A program made the translations under genes and the position numbers. DNA of 64,000 nucleotides, from the NCBI GenBank assembly GCA_013399115.1, contig VXAA01006464.1:10266-74265 (forward strand), given 5' to 3'. Below the pieces are notes generated by a model. That model made no database searches. It worked only from the letters and a program-made list of their open reading frames with translations, and was not told where the DNA came from. The DNA is from Anseranas semipalmata (lineage: Eukaryota > Chordata > Aves > Anseriformes > Anseranatidae). This document shows, piece by piece, positions 26,100-38,966 of this stretch. Numbering within the stretch: the stretch's first letter is position 1; every line of letters begins with the position of its first letter.

Positions 26100-26625
26100 T
26101 CATCATTCCTATTACCATGCTTTGTCTTCCATCTAGTTTGTCTTAATGCTTCTTGTAGTGTGCTGTTCAAAACTAAGTACCCTATTCCCACTGTGATCAC
26201 AGTATCACATGATAGGAGCGAATAATAAATTGCTGTGCGCTACATGGCAATGTTGTTAAAAGTATCCCAAAACTACATTTGCCTTTCTACAAGAGCATCA
26301 CCAACTTGTGATTCTTTTCAAAAACCTGTCCATTTTAACGTTAATGACTGACAGATACTTCTGATTTTATATTTATATGTTTGATGTTTCCGAGCTCAGT
26401 GTGATTATGTACTTTGTCTTTATAGTATGTAATAGTCCTTATTTCAGACTGTTTCTTTGATTTATGAAGATCATTCTGTCTTCTCAAGTATTTGGAAAAC
26501 CTTCCAGTTTTGTATTATCCACATAGCTCGTATACTTAATGCCATCATCTCGGTCTTTCATGAAAATACCATATAATGCTTGACCAAGTACAGATTTCTG
26601 TGATCCATAGCATTTATATTGTAAT
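26100..26625 (-). mobile_element. Ancient CR1-type LINE remnant (RT region), minus strand
   Basis: Strongly decayed. Read on the minus strand, the order of fragments follows the CR1 RT C-terminal half: a segment near 26540 ('gccatcatctcggtc') corresponds to the F-A-D-D-T-K region, and 'gttcaaaactaagtaccctattcc' near 26165-26190 corresponds to the Y-C-x-Q-F-W-V region. All frames are broken. Assignment is by remembered layout. Confidence 0.5.
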
Positions 26626-27761
26626 TTGGCAACAAAATATTAGTAACAGGTCTTTGTGCAGGTCAGAGGTTTCTTTTTGTCTTCTTTTAACTATGGGCAT
26701 ATGCCTTTACTGAGGCAAGATTTTAAAGCAAACACTACACCTATTTAAAGAAAGCACAGATTTACATTTCCTGTGCTATTGCTCTGGAGAGAAAATGTTG
26801 GAATTATTGTTAGGAAAATGGAATTTCTTTCTGTAGGGCAAAATTCCCTAGTTAGAAAAAACAGGAAATGCCTTAATGGTATATTAGTGCCAGTGTCTTA
26901 GAATGATTCCCTTAGAAATACTGGATTGTGCAGTAGTGAAAAGAAAGCATTTCCCACATTCTATAGAATTAGATATTCCATATAATGTGCTAAAAATATT
27001 TATCTCAAATTTGTGATTCCAGAACTCATCATAATGTTACAACTTATAAATTTGCACTGAGAAAAGAGAGCTATTGCCAATGGAATATATTCAGAACATG
27101 ATAGGCAGAAAATTAACCTTATTCTACTGCTAAGTTGGTCATAATCAATAGCTTTCACAAATACTATAAAGTGTCCCTAATTTCTATCTTCATGTCCTAA
27201 AAATTAACATCTAGAATAAATTATTTTTTAGTATTATTATTGTGGGGCACCTTCTCCTTGGAATTACTGTTAAGGTCACATATAATAAAAATATGTCTTT
27301 AAAGTACAAAAGTAGTGTAATAAGGAATGCAGAAGCCAGAAGGTAATGATTCCAGATAAGCCTACATTTCAAATATATTTGACATAGCAGCAAATTATCT
27401 GGTTAGTTCAGAAACTGCAAGTGCTGGGGAAGTATTTCATACTGCAAATTCATGGCCTTTTTGCTTGTTGAAATATAATTAATGACAATCCTATAGATCA
27501 GATACACATTGTTAAATTTCACAAAGAAGCTAATAGTTTCTTCATTTATGAAAATAGGTTGCTTTAAAATGCACAGCCTGAACCTCATTTTACAACTACA
27601 GGCTCTCATGATCTATTCTCTTTCACACAACTTTAGACATTCTTTCTATGAAAGACACCATGACTACATCAATTAAAGAGTAATTTAAATATATATGCAC
27701 ACAATAGAGAGACAAAAGGAGAGACAAAATCAACTGTGAACAGAATGGAGTCTTTTCATCA

Positions 27762-27780
27762 ATACAATACAATACAATAC
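27762..27780. repeat. (AATAC)n short tandem repeat
   Basis: Four consecutive ACAAT/AATAC units. Confidence 0.85.
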
Positions 27781-28294
27781 ATTATTTCTTACAGGATAAA
27801 ATTCACTTTACCCTGAAAGCCCAAGTAATCATTGTGTGAAAGAAAATGTGTGAATGGGATGAAAAGATAAAAATCAGACATTCCTCAAAGTAAGCTAGGG
27901 TAGGGGGCTGTAGCAGAACTTCCCTGTGATGCCCATAGCATCTAATCCAACATAGGAATTAGGGCATCATTCATATTACGGCATTTAGAGAATTTGTTGC
28001 ACTTTCCCAGGTTTTATTGCATGGGTTTTAGGCAGATCTGCTCAGACCACCTAGGCTGCTTTTCTTCCTGACTTATGATTGATATATCATAACATATCCC
28101 TCCTGCCCTGGGCTCCCTACTACTTCTTTGTGCCATGATTACAAGACCATATTACAAGGGTTTTCCATTTTTGTAAGTTAATGCTTCTTTTTATCCAGTA
28201 ATACAACTAGAGGTTGAGTTTAGATGGTTTTGAGATTGCCCAAGTTATTTATTCCATTGAAAGACCCTCTCCTTTAACGAATATTGATTCTCAT

Positions 28295-28329
28295 TATATA
28301 TGTATATATATGTATGTATGTATGTATAT
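28295..28329. repeat. (TA)n/(TATG)n microsatellite
   Basis: TA-rich dinucleotides changing into about four TATG units. Confidence 0.9.
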
Positions 28330-29315
28330 TCTCTATATACTTCATATGAGAAAATGGCATTGGTAAACATGCTAATTACAAGCCAGACTTTGCCTTGGAG
28401 CTCTGAAAGTCTAATTTTCTAATGTTACGTTTTGACATGGCTTTGTCAAACACGTGGAAACATCACTTATAATTTTTCAGCCGAATGCAGAGTCCTCATG
28501 TTTTACTTGTTAATTCCCAAAATTAATGTAAAGTGTGAACATTCCCAGAATTTGGTCCATTACGGTAAAGCAGCCCATGACAACTGTAGAAAAGGAATAA
28601 TTAATCACCTAACTAATACTGTCAGTAATAGATGTTTATGAAGATTCAGTCTTCTGCCAAATATTGGGAGTTCTTCCAGTCACCACTCCTTCACTCATTT
28701 TTTCTTCTTCATTTCCTTTAGTCTGCCATAAATACGCATTTGTGAAGAAATCAATACTATACATACTATACAGCTAAAATACATCATCTAGACACTGCAG
28801 CTCTTTTTTTCTTTTTTCTTTTTCAAAGTGCTGTTGATCTTTATAGCATTTGCTATATATGTCTGATACTGAGGATGTGTAATACAATTACATTTGAAAG
28901 TAAATAGATTTTTTTCTGGTAACCTCAGAGAATAATTTTGAGCACTGTTTGGATTACATTACCTGTGACCAACAGCAATGGAAAAGACAAAGGGCTGATA
29001 TTTTCTTTTGGTGACTATTAAGTTTTCATTTCTTTTTAGTTCTGAGGACTTCTTTCCCCCTGTCTCCCAAGCCATGCATGCTGAAAAAAAAAAACAAACA
29101 AAAAAAATTTTGACCTATATGAATAATATTATCAACTATGAAGTTATAGACAAAGACTTTCCAGTGAGTAAATATATGTTCCATCTCTGCACGCTTACTT
29201 GATTTCTTGTTCGGGTACAAATGAGAGCTATTAAAAATCATAGTAATGTCCTTTCTAAGGAAAAATTATATTGAATAAATTTAACTCTTGGTTTGGTTTC
29301 AAAGGGTTTTCATTT

Positions 29316-29347
29316 GGGGGGGGGGCTTCTTTTCCCCCCCCCCCCCC
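29316..29347. repeat. G10 - 8 nt - C14 inverted homopolymer pair
   Basis: Ten consecutive G, an 8-base CT spacer (cttctttt), then 14 consecutive C. The two runs are complementary and can form a 10-bp all-G:C hairpin with a small loop, on either strand. Frames across it encode poly-Gly or poly-Pro and are not real. Confidence 0.9.
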
Positions 29348-30521
29348 ACTTCTGCTAAGATTTCTTCTTCACCTATCAGAAACTTGGGAATATCAAAAGA
29401 ACACAAAGTGCTATGAATTGAGCATAAAAGGATTAGGCATAAAGCTGGCAGGAGATATGACAGGTAAAGGAAGAATGTGGCAGGAGTAGAACATGGAGCC
29501 AAACAATAACTGGAACATGAAGTTACCTGTATTATATGAGCAGATTTTTTTATTTATTTATTTTTACTAAATAACCAAAGACCATACATTAAACTGTGGC
29601 TCTGCCATCATACACAGGTCTAGCAAGTCTGTTGTTTCTTACCTGAGGGCAACCTGAGAAACATTTTGATTTGGTGGATGACATTCTACTCTACCAGCTA
29701 TTATGTTAAGAGATGTTACTGCAGCAGTGCTGTCCATGACTTTGAGGCAACAGAAATTACTTCAGTAATTTCTATGCCTGCATATCTCCAAAATCCTTCT
29801 GTAGCTGAAGGACACGAGTCTGTTGAAGGTACTTCCTGCAATATCTACTGTACTTCGAAAGGCATTTGATGTGCAACAGATGTGAACATATGAACAGCTA
29901 TACCTTACTCAGGTGTATCCATATTTATTTCAGATGTTAGGACTAGCCCATGATTTCTTGTCATTTAATGTACCACACTGTCTTTCTAGTCATAGAATCT
30001 AATATTTAGGTTTGTTGATTTGTTTGCTTGCTTGCTTGTTTCTTGTTGCTGGAATTGGTGGGATGTATAGGACAAACTGTTTCTACAAAATATTTCCAAA
30101 CATACAGAAAATAATTTAATCTCAGTGATCTGCATCATGAAAATGCTAATGGAGTTACATTTGATCTAGTGAACTAAGCAGAGAAATTGAAATTTGACCT
30201 TAAATCATTCATGACAGTAGCTAATATTGAGAAGAATAGTTCAGAGGTTTAGGAAAACTTCCCTTGGGAATACAACACAGGAAATTTTCTTATCTGATAT
30301 CTCTCAATGGACTTTTTTCATTACCTTTCTACAGGCAGCTATCAGCATCCAGAAGGCATTTGACAGTCTAATTTGGAGATATAAATGCTGCTATCACGTG
30401 ACTAATTTTCTTCACCTACTGGTTATGTCTGAAAGCACATTTCAAAAAGTCACGGTGCATGCAAATAACATGACAGACTAAAAGTACTTACAGTATTGTA
30501 TTTGTATTACATAGATTAAAG

Positions 30522-31040
30522 CGTAAGAAAGATATGGACCTGTTAGAGCGGGACCAGAGGTGGGCCATGAAGATGATCTGAGGGCTATCCTATGAAGAAA
30601 GGCTGAGAGAGCTGGGGATGTTCAGCCTGGAGAAGAGAAGGCTCCGGGGAGACCTCATTGCAGCTTTTCAGTACTTAAGGGGGCTTATAAAAAAGATGGA
30701 GAGCAACTTTTTTACACGGGCTTTTTACAAATAATTTTTAATTTACACAAACTTTTTACAATAATAGGACAAGGGGGAATGGTTTTAAACTAAAAGAGGG
30801 GAGATTTAGATTAGGTGTTAGGAGGAAATTCATTACTCAGAGAACCCACTGGAACCCCCTGAAACACTGGTTGCCCAGAGAAGCTGTGGATGGAACACCG
30901 CCATACTTGGAAATGTTCAAGGCCAGGTTGGATGGGGCCCTGGGCAAACTGATCTAGTGGGTGGCAACCCTGCCCTTGGCAGGGGGGTTGGAACTAGATG
31001 ATCTTTAAGATCCTTTCCAACCCAAGCCATTCTATGATTC
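30522..31040 (+). mobile_element. CR1 LINE 3' end, plus strand
   Basis: 5'-truncated CR1. It starts in the ORF2 C-terminus ('gatatggacctgttagagcg'), passes through 'ttcagcctggagaagagaag' and ends in the 'gatctttaagatcctttcc' tail plus about one and a half ATTCTATG units. Near 30705-30765 there is an extra AT-rich stretch in which 'ctttttaca' occurs three times, where the family has a single short segment; this is a local slippage or duplication. All frames are broken. Confidence 0.93.
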
Positions 31041-31684
31041 CACACAACAGCGTGCCCTGGCAGCCAGGAGGGCCAACCCTGTCCTGGGAGTGCATCAAGC
31101 ATGGCACTGCTAGCCGGTCGAGGGAAGTGATTGTCCTGCTCTACTCTGCTCTGGTGCGCCTCACCTCAAGTACTGTGTGTGGTTTTGGGCACCACAGTAT
31201 AAAAAGAATATAAAACTGTTAGCGAGTATCCAAAGGAGGGCTACAAAGATGGTGAAGGGTCTAGAGGGCAAGATGTATCAGGAGCAGCTGAAGTCACTTG
31301 GATTGTTCTGCCTAGAGCAAAGGAGACTGAGGGGAGGCCTCATGGCGGCCTACAGCTTCCTCATGAGGGGAGTGGAGGGGCAGGGGCTGATCTCTTCTCT
31401 CTGGTGACCAGTAATAGGACCCGAGGGAATGGCATGAAGCTGTGACAGAGGAGGGTCAGGTTGGATATTAGGAAAAGGTTCTTCACCGAGAGGGTGGTCG
31501 GGCACTGGAACAGGCTCCCCAGGGAAGCGGTCATGGCACCGAGCCTGACAGAGTTCAAGAAGCATTTGGACAATGCTCTCAGACACATGGTCTGATTTTT
31601 GGGTGGTCCTGTGAAGATCCAGGAGTTGGACTCGATGATCCTTGTGGGTCCCTCCCAACTCAGGATATTCTATGATTCTATGAT
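31041..31684 (+). mobile_element. Second CR1 LINE 3' end (different subfamily), plus strand
   Basis: Begins at about 31046, a few bases after the end of the preceding CR1, inside ORF2 (segments like [12 protein letters not shown] and W-A-P-Q-Y-K-K). It ends in a different tail ('actcgatgatccttgtgggt' then 'caggatattctatgattcta'). The frame 31177-31407 keeps the [18 protein letters not shown] block, then stops. It is from the same subfamily as the copy near 38.6 kb but more decayed. Confidence 0.93.
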
Positions 31685-32756
31685 CATGTTGTAATTTACT
31701 GGTAATAAATTATTAGCAAATGTGGCAAAAGAACACTGCTGTTGTATTAAAGAGATTCTAAACTATCTGAATGAGCAAACAAGATTAAGTACTATTGTTT
31801 CTATTACATAGAAAAATACTTGCTTTAAGTTGGACTATATAAAAATGCTTTGACATTTTTGTGTATTTATTTTTATTAGCATTCATTAGGATTTTGTCCT
31901 TTCCCTTAATGAAAGATCAACACAAAATGCAAATTGAAGAAAGAAAAAAAGGTAGCTATAGTGTTTGCAATTTGTGTCAATAATTGTAAATAATTGCAAA
32001 ATATGTTGTCTGTGTGATTTGCATATTTTCTGCATTATTCAGGGGACAAAACTGAGAGATCAATGGAATAAAATGGAAGGTTCCCACTGAGCATTCCCAA
32101 TATTATATAAAACAGATTCACTGATCTGATATACAGAAAAACAAAACTTCAATATTTAACAAGTAGCTGAACAATCATAACAAGAAATAACATTTGAGAA
32201 TGTATTGATGTCATTACTGAATAATGTGTACCAAACACATTATGTGCATAAAACATATAGTTTCTATTACTTATTACACAAATGCCATCTAACATGTTTT
32301 CAGCAGACACTTAAGAGGAACAAGAAAAGAAAAAACAAAGGAAACAAAGAGTTGTATGTCTGTCAGAAAGAGTTATACAGGTAAATTTTTACCTCTATAT
32401 TAATTTAATAATGCCAATAAACTTGATGTCATTTCTTTTTTTCAAAATGTCAATTCCTGGTGAACAAAATGCTGAAAAAGCTCAATGAATAACAAAAAGC
32501 TAATTCATTAACAATAAGGATATAAATTAATTTGTACAAATTTTGAATTGTCATTAATATAAAATATAGTGTGAGGGTTTTTTTGAACTAAAAAAAATAA
32601 AAAGTAAAAAGAATTCATTTTAGAATAGAGGATAAGAGAATGTGCCATCATGGAGAGAATGAGTTCCATGAGTCTCTCTCTGCAATGCAGGCAGGACAAA
32701 TCTTGTTCTGCTATTTCAGGCTGAGAAGGAACTAGGAGTGTGAAAGCCTAACACAG

Positions 32757-32776
32757 AAAAAAAAAAAAAAAAAAAA
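32757..32776. repeat. (A)20 tract
   Basis: Uninterrupted A run. No retrocopy was recognised next to it. Confidence 0.95.
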
Positions 32777-33639
32777 CACTTTACAGCAGCCATAATAGGA
32801 CAAGTCTATAACAGGTCCTCATGTTCTCCCTGAATACCACTTGACAAAGTAAAAATATTTTGCTTCTTCTGGGACAACAGTTCAAAATTTTGTGTTTTTA
32901 ACTATGCCTTACACTCAGTTGAAAGCAATCAGAATCTGTTTCTCATATTCAATGATATATTTAATCCTCATTCCAAAACTGAGAATTTAAAGTATATTTA
33001 GATGTAAGGGAAAAGTTCCAGACAGTAAATTCATACAAAAGAAACTTCAGCACTGTAACTACAAACAAAAGTGTGTTTAACCCTCCTCAAATTCCTTAGC
33101 TGATTGTATTACCATCTTTTTAAGAAGGAAAGATACTTGATGGTGGCTGAAATGGCAGATGGTACTGTTTTGTGACACATTTTAAGCTTACAGAGGAAGT
33201 TTTTTTTTCTACAGTTCTAAAAGTTCATGCTACACTAAAAATCCAGCCATTTCAATAGCTGTAACAATAGTTTCTTGCAACTACTCTTGTACTGTTACGT
33301 AAATTCTTGGATACAATAACTGTATAAGGACTCTCAGATTTTCTCAGTGAACAACCATCTCCTGAGAACATTATTGCTGTCTAAAAAAACCATAATATTT
33401 GTTCCTATTCTTTTGCTTTAAAGAGCAATAGATTGACATTTTTTTACTCAAAAAAAGAAAACCTTTTCTTTTCCAGACTTTACCTTTATTCTTCCAAATC
33501 TTTTATCTCTACAGCACTAACTAGTCCATCTGTTAGATCTGAAAACACAAATATTCAAATCAAGCTATCATATTGAAGCTAATGTGAAGATTTCCCAGGC
33601 CTTAGCCTTCTGATATGGACATTTCTGTATGTACTTTTC

Positions 33640-33676
33640 AAAAAAAAAAAAAAAAAAAAAAAAAAAGGAAAAAAAA
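33640..33676. repeat. (A)27 tract with GG interruption
   Basis: A27, then GG, then A8. Simple repeat. Confidence 0.95.
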
Positions 33677-36600
33677 AGATTAACACTTTCACTTGCTTTA
33701 ATTATACTTTGGAATTTGAAATAGTAAATAATATGTTTTCTAGCCAATTTCTAACATTTGCGAAAGATGTAATTCCTGAAATTAAAAGTAAATATAATTT
33801 TCTATAGTTTTTAGTATGTGCAAATACTTGCTCTGAATTTTTGGATTTAAATTTTAGTTACCTATAGTTTTCTCAGATCTATTTTTCTTTTTACTGAAGA
33901 TATACCAGTAATGCACCTAAAATTCACATCAGGTAGAAATCTGAGAAACTCGTCCTTTTTGGCGGTATCAGAATCTGACCCTCTGATGATATTCTTTGGA
34001 AATCTGATCAGTATAAACAACTTTTTGAGTTCTAAGTAAAATTCCATTTGTTATCTGACTCACTGAAGTCTGATATCTGCCAAAGTAAGAATGTCTGTCC
34101 ATTCTTCCCCCACTATCTTTTCATCTGAGAAAAGAGTTTCAAATGCAAAACGTATTTCAATTTGAGATTTGCCATTCGTGTCTTTTATAAACTAGTCAAA
34201 TACTCCTCCTTACCTCTTCAGACTCTGAAATGGTCAAGAAGAGAGCCACTACAGTCTCTTCAATACCATTTTTTGGCATACCATTTTAATTGTTTGGGGT
34301 CCATAATTGACAGCTTTTCCAATATGCTGAAACTTCTTTTAACAGTCTGTTCCACATCAAAACCTGACATTATATTCCTATATACATTTTTGCATTGCCT
34401 TTAGAATTTTGCTGCAGATCATGACACTTTGATTAAATTTTATTGTTATTTTTTAAGACATTATTGCTCAACAATATTTGTTAAGTAGCATGTGTAAAGA
34501 AGGAAGATGAAAGTGTTTGAGAGTCCTTTATTGTTCCAATGCTGGAAAAACTACTGCCTTTGAAAAGAGAGCAGAAGATTTTTTTTTAAGGCTGTGACTT
34601 CCTTGACATACCTGTTTTTAAATTTGTTCTTTCCCTTCTTTGGGATTCTGGGAAGAATGTAGAACTGACCATAAAGCAGAGTTTAAGAACATTTGCCTGG
34701 TAGGGATCTAAGTCTAATTCTTCTCAACCATAGGCCTCACAATGCATTTGTGTAGCTTTGATTTTGTTTGTAACATCAAGTCCATGTGCCCTCATGTACC
34801 ACCCACCACCCAGTACTCTGTAGTGAACTGAAGTCCCACAATTATAAGTACAAGATTAGAATTCTAGTTTGCTATTAGAAAACACCAGGAGAAATGAGGA
34901 GCATTCCTGCTGTCCTAAGTTTTTGCGTTAGCGGGAATTTTATAAAACTACCAGATAAATCAAAGAAGCAGTTAGTCTCCCATACCACAGAAGAAAATGC
35001 ACTCAGAATATCCAGAATCAATAAAATAACAGTTCCTGTCAGCATGATAAGAGGAAAAATCCCTCTCTTAACTCCAGATCTGGAGATCAGTTTAACCATA
35101 GGAACATGTTGCAGTACACTAACAGGCTACCTGTATTACCTGATGTATTTTAATTTGATTTACAGGTCATATAAAGCTTACTCCTTTCTGTAAAGTATCT
35201 CTAGGTGAGGTTTATTGTCAGGATTTCATAGGAAGATAAATTCTGAATTCCTCCATGCCCTTCACTTCACTTGCATACATAAAGTTGACCATAAGCAGAA
35301 ATGTAAAGTACAGATATTCATTTATTTTTTCCTTGCAAAGAATGCAAAATGATAGAACATTTTTAGGAAATTTGCATAGAAGCTGCTTGTGTTCGGGGTA
35401 CTGATTCCCTATTGCTAACTAGTCCAGATCCATCTAAGATTTTATCCCTCTGCAATGGTACTTCAGAAGGATCAGATATCTAAATGCAGACTTGACTTAT
35501 GTCCCTCACGTGCCAGCTGACCTCACAAACACATAAACACTGCAGTGGACCTAGTTTCTAACATCAAAGTTTTTCAGGTACCTAAAATTCCTCCCCTGTA
35601 TATACTTCCTGGTGTTTAAGATCTAATTCACCCTGAGGACCATCAGAAGTCATAAAAAAATACATTTTTTTTCTGCCTGTTTTCTATTTACAGGGTCTGA
35701 TCTGATAGAAGTATGATGAGAATATCTCAACACTGTGCTTCTAAAAAACCAGCACTCTCTTTAAACATATTTTGATGCCTGTTTCTACTCAATTGTTTAG
35801 CTTCAGAGTATTTCTGCAGTCTCAAAGACATGATTTCAGTCTCTTTGTCTGAGGGGGTTCAAACAAATATGGCCAGTTTTTCCATATGTCCAAGTGTGAA
35901 ACCTAGGAAGAAATAAATTCAAAAGTGAGGAAGACTCAGATTTGTAGCTTAGTGTATTCCTTCAGGAGATTCAGCTTTAGTCTTTTCACAATGCATACAG
36001 GATTCAAATCTTGAAGAGGAAGAAGTATTTAAGCAGTGCTCCAACCTTTTTTTTTTCATGGTTCTATGTTCAGATGAAGATCACAATTTTAAGCACCTAA
36101 ATTCTACAGATGTGGTATAGTCTGGATAAGTGCCTAATCTAGATGTTGATTAGCCAGTTTGGCACATTGTGACATAAGGAAAGGACCCTCAGAAATGAAA
36201 GGGGCTTTGAAATTAACCTTTGGGGAATAAATCAAAAGGTGTTGTTATTGGAAAATGTAAGTATGGAAGTATGATTTGCTTCCACTCAGTGTTCTAAATC
36301 TCATATTCATTAACATTTCTGGGGTTCCTGACTATAATCTGAGAACCTTAATAAAAAAAAAAAATGTTTTCAATAATTTATACCAGGAATGCAGTGCAAT
36401 AAATTCAAAAATAAATAAAATAAAATGCAATGTTAAATCGAACACAACAAATTGTTTCATTACAAAAAAAAAAAAAATGGAGATGAACAAACCTTTAGAA
36501 TGAGGGGAGTACAAGAGGAAACTAGAGTGAATATTCAAAAACAAACAAGCAAGCAATCAAACAAAAATATACCTCCCAAGCAAAAATCAGTTTTGACCTT

Positions 36601-36929
36601 GAAGCTTGACTTAGTTCATATATTCATTTTATTGGAAAAAATAAAAAAGCCATTTTCCCCAAATGCAGAACCAGTTTTTAAAAATATTACTGTCATTTAG
36701 GAAGGCATTATTGAGCTTTTCTTATCCTAGGTTAGTTTTATCTAATACAGTATGAAAGCTTATATTAATCAAGATCTTAAGTGAAAGCTTTTTGAACAGA
36801 GCTTAGCAGATATTCTCCTAAAACAAATCCTAAAACAGACTCCTTTTTGATTAAAGTGGACATTGATGCAAATTATGTATTATTTATACTGCTGCCTTTT
36901 TCCTCAATATCGGGAAATATTGTTTTCAT

Positions 36930-37110
36930 TATAGAATGGAATAGTACAGTTCAGTTGGAAGGGACCTTGAAAGATTATCTAGTCCTACTGCTTTCTCGGA
37001 AAATCTTAAATACCCAAGACCCATAGACTTCATATACAAGACCTCTGTCCCATTAGCTTTAGGTCCTATAAATAACTGTTAGATGTTGAAACATTCACAC
37101 AAAAAAGGCC
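36930..37110 (-). mobile_element. CR1 LINE 3' end, decayed, minus strand
   Basis: On the minus strand the tail reads as the CR1 'gataatctttcAAGGTCCCTTCC' class followed by an ATTCTAT end (36930-36990). The remaining 100 or so bases are diverged sequence consistent with the CR1 3' untranslated region and the end of ORF2. Confidence 0.7.
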
Positions 37111-38563
37111 ACACAGTTGTTGCAGATGAGTATCAGCAACCACATTTGTGTTCTATACAAAACTTTATATCCTTCTACATTTCTCTTTGATTTACTTATA
37201 TTCACTATAAGCTTTCTACTCTGCTAACAGCAAGGAAAGGGAGAAGGGAGAGAAGAGACAGAAAAGGATCTATTGCTGTCTTTTATAATGTCTCAAAATT
37301 GCATGCTGAATTAGTAAGATTAGCTCAAAAACAGTTTTTAGAAACTGAAGCTATGTTTGAGCTATATCTGACATTCCCTATTCATATAGCATTTATGTAA
37401 CAGTTAGAATGTTACTACCATTGCACATTTGCACAAAATCCCATTTTGTACTGACAGCTTTCCCTTCAGTAGAAAACAGAAGATGGCAATGTGCCCTCCC
37501 ATAGTCTGCCAGAATTTGGTAGACTCAGAATTATGGGTTTTACCCAACTCCAGATGAGAAAGGAATGGAACTGCTTTTTTTACTTCTTGATCATCTTTAT
37601 CTTATAAGGCTATCTTCTCTAACTTATATGCCTCTCCAACATTGCAGCATTTTGGCAGCATTTTGTGGCAGGCCCATATCCTGTATGCACTGGCTTTTTG
37701 TTCCAATGGATTATTTTGCAGAAAAAAAGTTTTAATTCTGGATTTTTATGAAGGTGAGGTAACAAACTTAATAAACTAAAGCAGTTCTGGGCCTGCACAG
37801 AAGAAGAGCTGTAAATGCCAACAGATCTTTACATTCAGAGATAGAAGTTCTTAATGTGACTAAGCAACAGCTAAGAAGATGATGGGTGAGAATGAATCAT
37901 TACTTCAGATTCAGGTTTCTCAGTTATGACTATATTCTCTTCTAGCTACCCAATCCTTTAATTGAAGTGCCCTCCTGCAGAGAGGAAGTTTGCTACTATG
38001 CAAGGCAATACTGAGTCTCTATTTTTAATGATTAAAGATAACTTCTGGCTCTAAGTAATGCTGTGTTCCACTTCTGTATGACAAATTAGCTTCTTAAAAA
38101 TTCTTGGTCTTTGTTTTGGAGATTAAATATTAATTTTGAATATGCTGAAACTGAGGCTTAACTCATTTATCCACATGTTTTTTGAGACATTCTAGAGTAA
38201 ATAAGGTATCTGCATGGGGTGACAGATATGACTGCAGGAAACTTGTACAATTTTAAGGTTGGATTAGAGACCAGAGAGGTTTTGTACAATGGTATTAGAC
38301 ATATATATGTGACCAACTGATTCAAGCCCTAAGTGTTAAATAATACTTTTCAAGTCTTTTTATCCTGCGTAAAACAGTTCCTTTTATTCCAAAGAACTAA
38401 TTTAGAGTAAGTCTGTGCTTTAAGGAGGAATGTAGTTCACGTTAAGTGGCTGTTATTTTAGTTCTAAATTGCAATATGAATAAACTATTCCCTGTATAAT
38501 GTATGATATGGATTTTCTTCTTAAAGTCTTAAATATTGTGACTTTCAGTGCATGTGTGAAAAC
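37111..38563. other. AT-rich non-coding stretch, no gene seen
   Basis: Short frames only, no repeat recognised. Confidence 0.65.
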
Positions 38564-38624
38564 TGTTGATCCTTGCAAGTGTCATCCTTGCAAGTGTCAT
38601 TTGTTGATCCTTGCAAGTCATTGC
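38564..38624. repeat. Direct repeats at the 5' junction of a CR1
   Basis: The 15-mer ccttgcaagtgtcat occurs twice in tandem (38571-38585 and 38586-38600). The 17-mer tgttgatccttgcaagt occurs at 38564-38580 and again at 38602-38618, followed directly by the CR1 body. These look like junction duplications made when the element inserted. Confidence 0.9.
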
Positions 38625-38966
38625 AAGGGCCTAGAGGGGAAGACGTATGAGGAGCGGCTGAGGTCACTTGGCCTGTTCAGCCTGGAGAAGAGGAGGCTGA
38701 GGGGAGACCTCATCGCAGTCTACAACTTCCTTGCGAGGGGGAGTGGAGGGCCAGGCGCCGACCTATTCTCCTCAATCACCAGTGATAGAACCCGTGGCAA
38801 TGGTGTCAAGCTGAGGCAGGGGAGGTTTAGGTTGGACATCAGGAAGAGGTTCTTCACTGAGAGGGTGGTTGCACACTGGAACAGGCTCCCCAGTGAAGTA
38901 GTCACTGCACCAAGCCTGTCTGAATTTAAGAGGCATTTGGACTGTGCACTTAGTCACATGGTCTAA
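38625..38966 (+). pseudogene. CR1 ORF2 C-terminal fragment, open to its natural stop
   Basis: About 113 residues of the ORF2 C-terminus in one uninterrupted frame. They include [40 protein letters not shown] and [11 protein letters not shown], ending in L-S-H-M-V and a stop, the usual end for this subfamily. The frame extends upstream into unique and duplicated host sequence (from 38499), which is not part of the element. Without endonuclease and polymerase motifs it has no function; it is a retrotransposition remnant. Confidence 0.88.

Larger units (their letters stand above)
26626..30521. other. AT-rich non-coding stretch, no gene seen
   Basis: Short frames only. Contains an AATAC run, a TATG/TA-rich tract and the G10/C14 inverted homopolymer pair near 29.32 kb. 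No interspersed repeat was recognised. Confidence 0.65.
31685..36929. other. AT-rich non-coding stretch, no gene seen
   Basis: Short frames only; the pair of overlapping frames near 34.9-35.2 kb (99 and 74 codons on opposite strands) shows no domain. A tracts lie at 32757 and 33640. A segment near 31.97-32.06 kb carries an ATTTGCAT octamer (32017-32024). No interspersed repeat was recognised. Confidence 0.65.

Noticed and set aside
34875..35193. Overlapping 99- and 74-codon frames on opposite strands as an exon
   Set aside because: No domain, no consistent splice sites, and such overlaps are expected by chance over 64 kb.
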